Source: Malania oleifera
Taxonomy: Eukaryota; Streptophyta; Magnoliopsida; Santalales; Ximeniaceae
Direction of reading: 5' to 3'
Length of the DNA: 64,000 bases
Assembly: GCF_029873635.1 (NCBI RefSeq)
Contig: NC_080421.1
Span: 3,038,001 to 3,102,000, forward strand
Of the stretch, positions 12,010 through 23,201 are shown one piece after another. Position numbers and translations under genes: made by a program. The first letter of the stretch is position 1. Each line of letters starts with the position of its first letter. The notes under the pieces were generated by a model, which did not search any database, was not told the DNA's origin, and worked only from the letters and a program-made list of their open reading frames with translations.

Positions 12010-12400
12010 ATAACGGTCATGTGGACTTTTAAGGATAATGAATACCAGAGCATAGGTTCGAGTTAGGGTAGGGATAAGAGTGGGTAGGTTATGATGAATA
12101 GGGGTTTGGAAACTTGGAGACAGTAATCCCTTGATGGTTTTCTGTATTTTTCTATAGGTGATGATTTCTGGAAAACTATGGTAAATCCATTAATGGTTTC
12201 GTTTATGGGTTGAGAAACTGGAATTTGGGCACATAAGTTGGAATGATAGGTCGGTTGAGCGCGTAGTTGTGTTGGTGTTATGACTCTGTATTGAGATGAT
12301 ATGAATGAATTGTGGATTGGAACTTATGTGTTATTGTAAGTTTGTGTGCTAAAACTTGTTTCAGATATGATAAACGAGGAATTACAAGCTTATTTCTAAT
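12010..12400 (+). other. Untranslated leader of the second gypsy element
   Basis: Sequence between PBS and gag with no sustained frame. It parallels the leader of the outer element at about 7270-7640: both have ACCAGAG(C/T)ATAGG near the start and a track of GGGTAGGT-type motifs. Confidence 0.6.
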
Positions 12401-13140
12401 TTGTCTTCACGAGGGATCCTAGGGGGAAGGGCGTTGATGTTGGAGTAGATTTACATGTGGATACCTCCAGTGAGAATGAAGTTGATGTTACGGCAGTGCT
12501 GCGTAGCATAACATGTCATCCTAGGAAAGAAGCTCGGAGAGATTAGGGTCACCCATTGGCAGTTGGAGGCTGCACTTTTCAGAAGTTCACCCAAACGAAT
12601 CTGTTGGCTTTTGAAGGAGTTGCAAATCCGATCGTAGTTGAGGACTGAATTCAGGAGATGGAGGAACTCCTGACTATTATGCACTGTACTGAGGAGCATA
12701 AGGTATAATACACCACCTTCAAACTGATTGGGGAAGCTAAGATATGGTGGAGGTTGGCAAAACTGGTGGAGGAGCAGCGGCCAGGGTATACATCTATTAC
12801 CTGGAGTCATTTCAATGAGGTGTTCTTTGGCAAATACTTCCCGATTGGCACCCGAAAGGCGAAAGGAGAGGAGTTTCTACACTTGACTCAGGGGTGCATG
12901 ACGGTGGAACAATATGCGGCCAAGTTTGTGGAGTTATCATGTTTTGCTCCACACATGGTTTTGGACGAGCCACTGAAAGCCCGAATGTTTAAGAAAGGAT
13001 TGAGGTCGGGGATACGCGCTCAGGTGGTGGCATTGATGACTCAGAGTTTCTCTGATCTGGTGGACTGAGCCATGGCAATTGATACCTTGCATTTCCTGTA
13101 TTTTCAGAATCCAGTTCCAGTACATACGATACCAAACATA
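12400..13140 (+). pseudogene. Gag remnant of the second gypsy element
   Basis: Capsid-like pieces CTFQKFTQTNLLAFEG, EELLTIMHCTEEHKV, IWWRLAKLVEEQRPG, WSHFNEVFFGKYFP, FLHLTQGCMTVEQYAAKF and FKKGLRSGIRAQV occur in the same order as in the outer gag. The longest open piece is 12754-13068. Stops at about 12646, 12706 and 13066 break it. It ends where reverse LTR sequence begins near 13141, before any zinc knuckle or polymerase. Confidence 0.8.
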
Positions 13141-14417
13141 TGGTTAGTGTCGTCACACTCAAGCACCTGATATCCTGCAATAACCAAAGCCTCACAGCGA
13201 TATCGTGCTAATACGGTGTCCACTCACAATCATCGATGACCAGCTGGAACAAGCAGGCGATATTTCACACCCTCAAATATAGAGCCGAACACTCTTGCCC
13301 GCGGTATGTAGCCGAGACATGACATATGCCCACGGTAATTAGTCGAGACGTGGCAAAATTTCACAAAACCTGGAACAATTTTGGAACTCATGTTCCTATA
13401 CCCATCAGCGTACGGTAATTAACCGCCTCTAGTTGTTTTCCAAAACCTAGAACATTTTACATACAACAGTTCATTCCACACTTATTTGAGTGCACAACAA
13501 TCATATCGTTTTCAATTTGAGAAATACAATTTGATACAAATACATGTACAGTCATCTCATTACTACTATTTTATACAACATTTGATTTTCCAACTGAAAT
13601 AATAAATGATACTTGAAACCCCAAATTTTCTCAAAAACTGTAACCCAAAAATCCCGCATTTTTATCCGATAGATTTTCCCAAATAAGTAACAAAAACATA
13701 CATTCAATCGTAAACTACATGTTTACTGATTCCGATTTCAAAAATAACTTATATAAATAATCCCTTACCTTTTCTCGAATACTAAAATACGAATTCTATG
13801 GCTCCAAAACTACGAACCGAGTTCCCAAATCCTAAATATCCAAGAACTATACTTTACTATAATTCTTACTACTACATATATACCGACACAAAACTGAAAT
13901 CAGACTCTTACCTTGGTTTTGGGTCAAAACCTGAAAATCCTCGAAACAAATTTATGATCCGCTAAAAATGTAGAGATTCCTCCCCTGATCCACGCGCTCA
14001 CATCGGATCATTGAATTAAGTGATGAACAGCGAAGAATCGAAGAAAGAAGGAGAGATTCTGCTGGTTCTAGAGAGAGAGAGAGTTTTAGCTTTCTTAGAA
14101 ACTAAGCAATAAAGGAGGATATATATATATATATATATTCCATTTGATCTGACCAACCTCGTCAACGAAACGTCACCTTCATCGACGAATCATCCACATA
14201 TTTCGTCAACGAATGGCTCCTTCGGCAACGAACCCTTTTCCGATATTTTACAACTTGTTCGGTATCTCTTCGTCGATGAGACTCTGAATTTTGGCGACGA
14301 AGAGTATAAGGGCCTTCATCGACGAGAACAATGGCTTCGTCAACGAAGCCTGCTAAATTTACCTTTTTACCCTTTTCTTACCTATTTAGTCTATGTTACT
14401 CAGATCGGGTTCTTACA
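13141..14417 (-). mobile_element. 3' LTR of a reverse-strand gypsy element
   Basis: On the minus strand it starts TGTAAGAACCCG at 14417, adjoining (apart from the later 14418-16430 insertion) a polypurine tract. It has cgtcgacga-like motifs (14155-14350), an AT/GA-rich TATA and leader zone (14080-14140), and runs to about 13141. The exact lower end is uncertain by about 15 bases. It matches 23031-23201 plus 25800-26884 almost end to end, so the two are the LTR pair of one element of about 1.27 kb LTR length. Confidence 0.8.
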
Positions 14418-14548
14418 TGTAATGACTCAAAGAATAATGGTATTTAAATAATAAAGAGCGAGGGAAATGGAAACAGAAACAGAAGGAGGGCGTTCATCCA
14501 TGACAGTGCACTTTGTGGGTAATAACTGAGGAATTTAATCTAAGACTC

Positions 14549-14715
14549 GTCAACGAATACAGGGGATTCGTCGACGAGGATAACATAGGGTCTCGTCGAC
14601 GAGGGTATGTTTCATCGACAAGAAAATACTGAGAGGATATTTGGGCGACTCTGAATTTTGTTGACGAATTGTCTCTTGACCTCGTCGACGAGGTGACGTG
14701 GCTTGTCGACGAGGG
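14549..14715 (+). promoter_or_regulatory. TCGTCGACGA palindrome array
   Basis: Exact or near-exact cores near 14551, 14568, 14592, 14614, 14661, 14683 and 14703 end only a few bases before the TATA box at 14722. This is the tightest such array in the window. Confidence 0.6.
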
Positions 14716-14721
14716 CCAGTG

Positions 14722-14730
14722 TATAAAAAG
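14722..14730 (+). promoter_or_regulatory. LTR TATA box TATAAAAAG
   Basis: It directly follows the palindrome array and precedes a CTCTCTCTC leader at about 14770. Confidence 0.65.
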
Positions 14731-15389
14731 GCCAAACTTCATTTTACCAGCAGAATTTTGACACTTAACCCTCTCTCTCTCCTCTCTACGGTTCCTCCCT
14801 CTTCTCTCTTCGATTTCGGCCCTGTTAGTCGCTGGATCGACGATCTGAGGCCACCATGATGGTCCTAGGGAAGTTTTCTCCGAATCTGCCGGAGCAGATC
14901 ATTGGTGGAAGCAAGTTGAAATTCATCATCGAGTTGAGGTAAGGCTTTTTATTCGAAATTTGGTCTTTCCACGGTTGAAGGAAATGATGTATTCAAATAA
15001 ATACTAAAGTTTAGTTATGAGAATTATCATTTTCAGGGTACTGCTTAGGGTTTCCTATGGGTGTAAGACCAGTATTATAGAGGGGCTTTTCAGTTGCCAG
15101 GTAAGGGGATAAATTAAAATAGTTATTTTTCATTGAAATTACCATTATTTAATCATAGAATAATTTTCAGAAAGCATGTGATGATTATATATGAGTATAA
15201 TTGAGAAAATGTAAGTTTGGGAAAATACTGCAATTGTACAGGAAATGTGATTTCAGAACGGAATATATGGTTTTATTCAATTTGTGTAATATACCATGTT
15301 AAGTTAGGTTTACAAAATAAAGCATGTTTACAAATATTTTCAGGAATAACATGATAAACACGATAAATTATGATTTCATAGTATATGAT

Positions 15390-15500
15390 ATGTTCGGTGC
15401 AATGCCGTAATTGATGGTTGGCACAAGGCCGCAATTATTCATGTTATTCGGTGTAAGGCCGCATTTATTCATGTTTTTGGTGCAAGGCCGTAATCATTAT
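15390..15500. repeat. Minisatellite with GGTGCAAGGCCG
   Basis: Four units of TTCGGTGCAAGGCCGTAATT-like sequence. The reverse relative has the complementary array (GGCGCAAGGYYGTATTT type) at about 21250-21360. Confidence 0.85.
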
Positions 15501-16435
15501 GTTAATGTAGGATTCAGAAAATGTTATTATTTGATTTATGATAAACAGTATATGTTTATGTTCTATATGTTATCAGAACCCGGATGTTAGTTTAGTTCAG
15601 TTTCAGGAGCACGGTACCATAGTTTATAGATCAGATACCTATGTTCAGATTGGTGCTAACCACCCCACGAGGGGGTGGGGGATGGATAGTCGATGTGGCT
15701 TCTAGTGTAGAGTTGTAAACATCCACCTAGCAGTCCAGACCAGGGTGTGGCGAGCCTATCATACTTACAAACATTTTTAACTTGGCAGTGGTCGGCCAGC
15801 CATTGTCGGGTCCCACCTTCGGGCTGCACAACCCGTCATGGGGGGTAATACATGACAACAACTAGCTATTCGTGCAGGGTAGTTTTCAGTATTATAGATT
15901 ATATCAGATAATACATGATTAGTCTGATTACTTGGAAGTATGAAATTATGTGTTTATCTAACCTTATCATAATTTATGTTTTATGGTATGTGAAATGTAA
16001 GGTATATGTATTACAACATTAAATATTCATATTTTCACACAACTGATTTTAATTTATCTACCCTTACAGAGAGGTGTCTCACCTTAAGTTTAAAATTATT
16101 TCAGGAAACCCAGAGAGACCGGCGGGTTAGGGCGGCCGCTAAGTGAGTTGAGCTTCCCTGCTAGAAGGGTAAGTTTTGATATAGGATCAGAAGATTTTTT
16201 TTATAAGATCCTAAGTTTATTTTGATGTTTTGGAGATTGTATATAAATACAGTATCTTTGGGAATATAGTAGACTCTGATATTATGTGATTTATGGTTAA
16301 TGAATGTGATTTACATTTATTGCTGCCTAGGTTCCGCTGTGTATGACAGGTGTCCCCGATACCCATGGGTTCAGGTTGACTTTGTTATTAATTATGTTTT
16401 ATTATATGAATATTTAAGTAAGTCGTTACATTACA

Positions 16436-16450
16436 ACCTCACCTCCTTAA
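16436..16450 (-). other. Polypurine tract of the reverse gypsy element
   Basis: Minus strand AAGGAGGTGAGGT would directly precede LTR start TGTAAGAACC once the insertion 14418-16430 is removed. This fixes the element's orientation and identifies 13141-14417 as its 3' LTR. Confidence 0.8.
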
Positions 16451-16738
16451 AAAAATTTCGTCATCAAAATTTGTAATCTCTCTTTTACCAACCCAACTAT
16501 ATACCCAAAAGCATACCCGACTATAGAAAAAGCCGGCGACCACCCATATAGCAGCCCCATCCCAAATACATACATACCCTCACTTATGGCAGAGAAATAC
16601 CGTGGTTACATACATACACTGTCTAGGGAGCTCACAATATTACCAAACTCTCCTAGAGACTAATTATACGACATTACTACAATAGTAGAATATTACATAC
16701 ATACATACCCATACCGATCCTACTATCGAAACTACTAC

Positions 16739-17832
16739 TTAGAACAATTGTGAATGTTTCCGGCATATTTTCGTCTCTAACTCCCAAGAAGCTTCCTCAA
16801 CCGCGTGATTCTGCCACAGTACCTTCACTAATGGTATCTCCTTGGTACGCAACTTATGAACCTTATTGTCCAGAATCTGAATGGGTATCTCCTCATATGC
16901 CAAAGCATCCCCAATCTCTAAAGATTCGTAACTAATCACATGCGACGGATTCGACACATACCTCCTCAACATAGATACGTGGAACACATCATGGATCCTT
17001 GAGAACGCTGGGGGTAGTGCAATCCTGTAGGCCATTAGACCCACTGGTTATAGTACCTCGAATGATCTAATATGACCTCAGGCTCAGTTTGCCCTTCTTC
17101 CCGAATCTCATCAACCTTTTCATCGGAGTGATTCTTAGGAATATCTTACCCCTAACCTCAAATTCCAACTCACGACGGCGAACATCTGCGTAACTCTTCT
17201 GCCTACTCTAAGCTAATTTAATCCTATCTCTTATCAATCTGACCTTTTCAGAAGCTCGCTATACGAGTTCAAGACCCAATATCTGCAGTTCACCGACCTT
17301 ATCTCAGTATAGAGGAGACCAACACCTCTGACCATACAATGCCTCGAATGGTGTCATCTCAATACTAGCCTGGAAGCTGTTGTTATAGGCAAACTCCACT
17401 AATGGTAGAAATTGAATCCAACTACCACTGAAATCTAATACATAAGCCCGTAACATATCCTCTAAGATCTGTATCGTCCTTTCTGACTGTCCACCAGTAT
17501 GGGGGTGGAACGTTGTACTAAAAGTAAGTTTCGTCTCCAGTGCTTCCTATAAGCTCTTCCAGAATCGAAAAGTGAATCTCGGGTCTCAATCTGAAACAAT
17601 GGACACTGGTACCCCGTACATTCTAACTATCTCCTGCACATACAAATTTGCTAGCCTACTTAAAGAGTAGCAAACCTTCAATGATACAAAATGAGCAGAT
17701 TTAGTCAACTTGTCCACGATTACCCAGATGGCATTATGCCCGTATAGTGTTGGTGGTAACCCGATAACAAAGTTCATGGAGATATGCTCCCATTTCCACT
17801 CCAAAATACTCAATGGCTGCAACGGCCCTGCC
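16739..17832 (-). pseudogene. Gypsy integrase core and C-terminal domain, reverse
   Basis: Minus-strand pieces in order: LQPLSILEWKWEHISMNFV (17822 down), VIVDKLTKSAHFV, YGVPVSIVSD, DPRFTFRFWKSL, TGGQSERTIQILEDMLRA, FAYNNSFQASIEMTPFEALY, then KVGPVAYRIALP-like and VFHVSMLRRYV (17044-16739). The tail WELETKICRKHSQLF resembles the end of a chromodomain-like C-terminus. The DD35E residues are visible in fragments. Several stops and at least two frame changes lie between 17580 and 17045. The upstream zinc domain is displaced to 20102-20306 by an LTR insertion. Confidence 0.85.
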
Positions 17833-18156
17833 TATAATGACCCGAATAAAAATGTAATTTAAATAAAAAGGAAAAGGGAAATGGAAGCCGGAAACAAAAG
17901 GAAGCAGTCGACGAAATTGAACTTTAGGAGGAAAAACGAAAAAAGGGGATCAGAAAGACTTTGTCGACGAATACTGGGGGTTCATCGACGAAGGCTTAAG
18001 AGAATTCATTGACGAACACATGGGACTCGTCGATGAGAAAATACCGAAAGGGGTTTTTGAGCCGACTGAATTTCATTGACGAGGAGCAGATTCATCGACG
18101 AAATGTGTGAAGGACTCGTCGATGAAGGACGGGCTCGTCGATGAAATTCCTTGTTC

Positions 18157-18164
18157 TATAAATA
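18157..18164 (+). promoter_or_regulatory. LTR TATA box TATAAATA
   Basis: It is 20-30 bases below the last TCGTCGATGA motif and above the CT-rich leader at 18230. Confidence 0.6.
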
Positions 18165-18769
18165 TGGGAAATCCGAATTTTAACTTCCTAATTAAGTTAT
18201 CTTCACCTTCAATCTCTCCTCTTTGGTTTTCTCCCTCTCTCTCTCTCTCTCTTCAATTTTGGGCTCGTTTCTCGCTGGATCGAAGATTTGAAGCTACCAC
18301 GATACTCCTGGCGAAGTTCTCTACGAGTTTGTCAAAGCAAATCGTTGGGAAAACGAAGTTGGAAATCATCCCTGAGTTAAGGTAAGACTTTTTAAGTCAT
18401 ATTTGGTCTTGCACTAGTTATAAGAAATGTTGTGTGCATGAAAATATTGAAGTTTAATATTGGGAATTTCCATTTTCAAGGTGTTGAGTTGGGAACCCTG
18501 CGGGTGTAGGGAAGATTTTCTTAGGAGCTTTGCAAGAATCAGTTAAGGGGATAAACTAAGTTTGTTTGTTTTGAGAAAATGTATGTATTTATATTTAGCA
18601 TTTGATTTGCGGAAAATGTATATATATTTATATATATATGTTTTATATTTACAAAATACTGTGAAAATGATTGTATGATTGAATATGTGAAAATCCGCTT
18701 GTGTGGCATGAGTATAAAATGTTGTGAAATATTGTTTTCTGAGAATATGGATGATATGGATTTTTATGA

Positions 18770-19050
18770 CGAGAAAACCGACGTACGGGCCGAGATTTTT
18801 ATGATATGGTTTGCCGGCGTACGGGCCGAGCTATGTGTGTGATTGCCAGCGTGTGGGCTGTGCTATGGTTTGCCGGCATACGAGCCGAGCTATGTATGTG
18901 ATTGCCAGCGTACGGGCTGTGCTATGGTTTGCCAGCATACGGGTCGAGCTATGTGTGTGATTTGCCAGCGTACAAGCTGTGCTATGATTTGTCGGCGTAC
19001 GAGCCGAGCTATGATAAAATGTGTAATACCGGCGTACGAGCCGATGATTT
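18770..19050. repeat. Minisatellite of about 30 bp containing CGTACGGGCC
   Basis: About eight imperfect units of GCCGGCGTACGGGCCGAG plus CTATGTGTGATT. It is the forward version of the array at 4785-4960. Confidence 0.9.
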
Positions 19051-19474
19051 TCATGATATACGTGTATGTGCAAATTGATATGATTGGTTTGGTAATTAAT
19101 GATATGAGATATTTATGTATCACGGTTTTGGTATATGTATATGATATCAGAACCTGGTTGGCTTGGTTTAGGCTAGCACTTGCACGGTACCGTTGCTATG
19201 TGTCCATGGTCTTCGTGATCATGATATTTGTGTTAACGCCGCTGTACGGAGTGGTGTGAGATTGGATGGTCGATGTGGTTATTTTCAAGAAGTGTGCTGT
19301 TATCGCCCCTGGTGTACGGACCAGGTCTGGCAGACTCATCGGACCTACAGACTAGACTATTGACTTGGTAATGGTCGGCCAACCATTGTCAGGTCCCGCC
19401 TTCGAGCCACACAACCCAGTCATGTGGGGGTAATACATGACAACAGTCAGCTAACCTACCAGGAATGTTTTATG

Positions 19475-19477
<3 letters not shown>

Positions 19478-19515
<38 letters not shown>
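19478..19515. repeat. (ATT)n microsatellite
   Basis: About twelve ATT units. Reverse relatives have the shorter CATAATAATAATAACAT at the same place (4338 and 33320), so it expanded in this copy. Confidence 0.9.
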
Positions 19516-19516
<1 letters not shown>

Positions 19517-20101
19517 GAGATGAAATATGATTATGAAAATGCAGTATGTTCTGCCATATTTTGATGATATATGTATGTTTTCCCAGATTTGATAAACAGT
19601 TACTGAGTATGTTATGTACAATATATGTAGAACATAGAATACTCATGTTGTCACACACTGGTATTAGTTTATTTCCCTTACTGAGAGGTGTCTCACCCCT
19701 TAATCTTACAAATTTTTAAGGAACCCCTGATAGGAGAGCGTGAAAAGCCCCGCTGATATAAAGTTGTTTATTTGCCCTCTACGAAGGGTAAGTTTTTGTA
19801 GGGACAGTTAGGTTTTTGTGGGGATTGTCCCTAGATGTGATTTTTGAGATGTATATAGGAGATACAGTGATTATAGTAACTCTGGTGTTGTAATGCATGT
19901 TGTGATGAGTTGTATATGGTTATATGCTTTCTACTGCTTAGGCTTCTGCTATATATATATATATAAATACTCTGATATATCCCTGGTACCCACCGGTCCA
20001 GGTGGATTGTGACCTGCTGAGCTGGAATGTGTGATGTGTGGTATTGATTGATGTTGATATTTTTTTTAAAAAAAATATGAAAAAATAAGCAGGTCGTGAC
20101 A

Positions 20102-20306
20102 CTACTGACCTCTGATGTTAAGTTTTCACCTACTGACACGTTAGACATTGCTCCACGAACTGGGCAATCTCCCGTTTCATGCCACTCCACCAGAAGGACT
20201 CACACAAATCTCGATGCATTTCGTACTACTCGGATGTACCGTATACAAAGAATGACGCACCTCCTCCAGGATCGTCCTCTTTATCCCCTCGTCGCTTGGA
20301 ACACAC
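20102..20306 (-). pseudogene. Gypsy integrase N-terminal zinc region, reverse
   Basis: Minus-strand reading gives DEGIKRTILEEVRHSLYTVH, PSSTKCIEICVSPSGGMA and GRLPSSW, then VKT-HQRS with a stop. It corresponds to the HHCC region that precedes the integrase core in plant gypsy elements. Removing the LTR 17833-20101 joins it to the core at 17832. Stops and base changes show decay. Confidence 0.75.
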
Positions 20307-22295
20307 TATAATGACTTGCTTAGTTTATCATATAATAATACAAATTGAATAAATAAGTCAACCCGAACCCGACGATAGGACACCTCTGACATTCACAGCG
20401 GAAACCTAAGCAATTGTAAATATAAATCACATTTTCATAACCATAAAATACAAATATCAGAGTCAACTACATTCCCAAATATTTGTGTTTATGTACAATC
20501 TCCAAACATACAACATACATATAAACATATCTAGGAACCCACAATACACATCTACTGTCCCAATATCAAAACTTACCCTCCTAGGGGAGAGTAGTACTAC
20601 TAACTCAGCGACGGCCTCGACCCGCCGGTTCTTATAGGTTTCCTGAAAATTATTTAAGTTCAGGGTGAGATACCTCTCAGTAAAGGAAAATAAAATAAAT
20701 ACAATTGTGTGACAATATGAACATTTAATGCAATTATTCATATACAGTACATTTCATATACTTGAAACATTCATCATAACATACTAAATAATCATATACT
20801 TTCGTATTTTCTATAAATCATATAGTTCATAAAATGTCTGGTATAACTGATAATACTGAAAACATACCCAGGATGAATAGCTAGCTGATGTCAAGTATTA
20901 CCCCCCATGACGGGTTGTGTAGCCCGAAAGCGGGACCCAACAATGGTTGGTCAACCACTGCCGAGTCAAAAATGTCTGTAAGTACGATGGGCCTGCCACA
21001 CCTTGGTCCGGACTGCCAAGTAGATGTTTACAACTCTACACTGAAAGCCACATCGACTATCCATCTCCCACCCCCTCATGGGGGGGGGGCAGTTAGCACA
21101 AATCTGAACATAGGTATCTAATCTATATAGCTACGGTACCGTGCTTTTGAAACTGAACTAAACTAACATCCGGGTTATGATAACATATAATACATGACAC
21201 TATAACGTTTAACATAAATGGATTGATAGCACTTTTTATAATTTCATAAATACGGTCTCACGCCGAACATTTTATAAATACGACATCGCGCCAAACATTT
21301 CATAAATACAGCCTTGCGCCGAAATCATACGTAAAACACGACCTTGCGCCAAATATCTTATACATATCATTCTAAATAAATAAATCAATTATCATATATT
21401 TTCAAAATCATAATGTACTATATTATTTCATAATTCCTGAAAAACATGTTTTACTCGTAAAATTGCCATGATATAATACTTATCACGCACAATACTGAGT
21501 AAAATCATACATTTCATTCTAAAATTACATTTCCTGTATAGCAATAGTATTTTCCCCAAATATGCATTTTCTCAATAATATTCAAATATAACACATGCTT
21601 TTATGAAAATTAATTTGCTGATAAATAATATTAATTTGCGTGGAAAAATAAATGCTTTAGTTTATTCCTTTACCTGGTACTAAAAAGAAACCCCCTAATT
21701 TCACTCGTCTTGCACCCGCAAGGTTCCCCGTTCAACACCCTAAATTCAACAACTCCTAGAACTAAATTTCAGTATTTTCACGTGAATATCATTTCCTATA
21801 ACTATGAAAAGACCAAATTCTGAATATTTAGCCTTATCTCGAATTAGGGATGAATTTTGAACTAGCCCCACCGACGATCCACTTTGGCAGATATGCATAG
21901 AACTTCCCTAGGAGTGTCGTGGTGACTTCTAATCGTCGAACTAGCATAAATCCAACCTAGAAACTTAAAGAGAAGGAGGAGAAACCGAAGGGAGGAGAAA
22001 GAGAGTGAATTTCCTGATTTCTTTGCGTTTAAATCCGAGTTTTAGGCTATTTATAGAGCTGGATTTGTCGACGAGACATGTCACTTCGTCGATGAGTCCC
22101 TAAAGAGTTTTGTTGAAGAACGTTCACCTTTCGTCGACGAAATTCATAATTGCCAAAATTCTCCTTGGTATTTTCTCGTTGACGAGCCCAATTGCCGCGT
22201 CGTCGACGAACGAAGTCTGCTATGCCCTTTTTTCTATTCCCATTTTTTCCTATCTTAGTTATTATTTAAATACCATTATACTTTGGGTCATTACA
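20307..22295 (-). mobile_element. Solo LTR, reverse, TSD CACAC/CATAC
   Basis: Plus-strand ends TATAATGACTT and GGGTCATTACA, flanked by CACAC (20302-20306) and CATAC (22296-22300), one difference. On the minus strand: palindromes (22215 to 22070), TATA as CTATTTATA at 22048-22056, open leader block with GATAAGG in place of the donor (about 21840), minisatellite (21250-21360), hairpin with one mismatch (20888-20909), TGAGA-TACC-TCTCA (20666-20679). Same subfamily as 14418-16430. Confidence 0.88.
22048..22056 (-). promoter_or_regulatory. LTR TATA box (TATAAATAG on the minus strand)
   Basis: CTATTTATA on the plus strand, just downstream (minus sense) of the palindrome motifs at 22070-22215. Confidence 0.6.
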
Positions 22296-23030
22296 CATAC
22301 AACCTGGTCCCAAACCTCAGCACACCTCCCTCAAATATGTTAAAATCTGCAGTCAACTGTTGCTACACTTTCTCCATAACCTCGACTAACTCCGCATCAT
22401 TAGCTTGCGCGACTTTAATCCTCTCAAATAACACAAATAACATCGGCTGGATCACCAAGTTAGCAATGAAAGCCTGATGATTACCATCCACCAACTCCAT
22501 GCCAAGACTCTCCAGATCCCGTATGATATGATGCTGACCTACCATTGCAGATACTAACGCGTGCTCTGACTTCCAAATCAACGCATCAGCTACCACATTA
22601 GCTTTCCTCGGATGATAGCTAATGGTGCAATCGTAGTCCTTAATCAGTTTCAGCCACCTCTTTTGCCTCATGTTCAACTCCTTCTATGTGAAAAAGTATC
22701 GGAGACTCTTTTGGTGTATGAAGATCTCGCACTATTCGTCGTACAAATAGTGTCTCTAGATCTTCAATGCATACCGCTACCAACTCCATATCGTGCGTGG
22801 GGTAATTTTTCTCGTACTCCTTGAGTTGCTGAGAAGCATAAGAAATTACTTCCCCTTATTGCATCAGCACACATCCCAACCCCTTCAGCAATACATCATT
22901 GTAAATCACAAAACCACCGTCCCTAGATGGGATAGTTAAAACTGGAGCAGTGATCAGTCAGTGTTTCAACTCCTAGAAACTCTACTCGCACTCATCGGTC
23001 CATTTAAATCTCACACCCTTCCTCATCGCA
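22296..23030 (-). pseudogene. Gypsy RT C-terminus and RNase H, reverse
   Basis: Minus-strand pieces in order from 23030: [63 protein letters not shown], then 22677-22363 [36 protein letters not shown]. This is the RT connection and RNase H of a plant gypsy polyprotein followed by the linker to integrase (20102-20306). In-frame stops and a frame change at about 22740-22680 inactivate it. The protein breaks off at 23030 next to LTR sequence, so most of RT, the protease and gag are deleted. Confidence 0.85.
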
Positions 23031-23201
23031 CTCAAGCACCTAATACCATGCAATAACCAAAGCCTCACAGTGATATCATGCTAATACAGTGTCCACTCAC
23101 ACCCACCGGTGACTATACAGAACAAACAAGCGATATTTCACACCCTTGAATATAGAGTCGGACACTCTCGCCCACAGTATTTAGTCGAGACATGGCGTTT
23201 G

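Larger units (their letters stand above)
14418..16430 (+). mobile_element. Solo LTR, forward, TSD TTACA at an LTR/PPT boundary
   Basis: The ends are TGTAATGACTC and AGTCGTTACA, flanked by TTACA at 14413-14417 and 16431-16435. Contents: palindromes (14549-14715), TATAAAAAG (14722), CT leader, 30-codon open exon-like block ending at a GGTAAGG donor (14940), acceptor near 15037, minisatellite of about 30 bp (15390-15500), GTCATG/CATGAC hairpin (15835-15856), AGAGA-GGTG-TCTC box (16067-16081). Its closest relative here is the reverse copy 20307-22295. Confidence 0.9.
17833..20101 (+). mobile_element. Solo LTR, forward, inside integrase
   Basis: It starts TATAATGACCCG (first G mutated) and ends GGTCGTGACA. 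Flanks read CTGCC and CTACT, a 5-bp duplication with one change on each side if the ancestor was CTGCT; that restores the integrase reading across the site. Contents: palindrome motifs (17908-18140), TATAAATA (18157), CT leader, open block with donor (18380), acceptor near 18480, minisatellite (18770-19050), GTCATG/CATGAC (19419-19441), (ATT)n, TGAGA-GGTG-TCTCA (19682-19695). Confidence 0.85.

Noticed and set aside
12451..12810. 119-codon reverse frame
   Set aside because: It is antisense to the gag remnant that gives recognisable protein on the plus strand.
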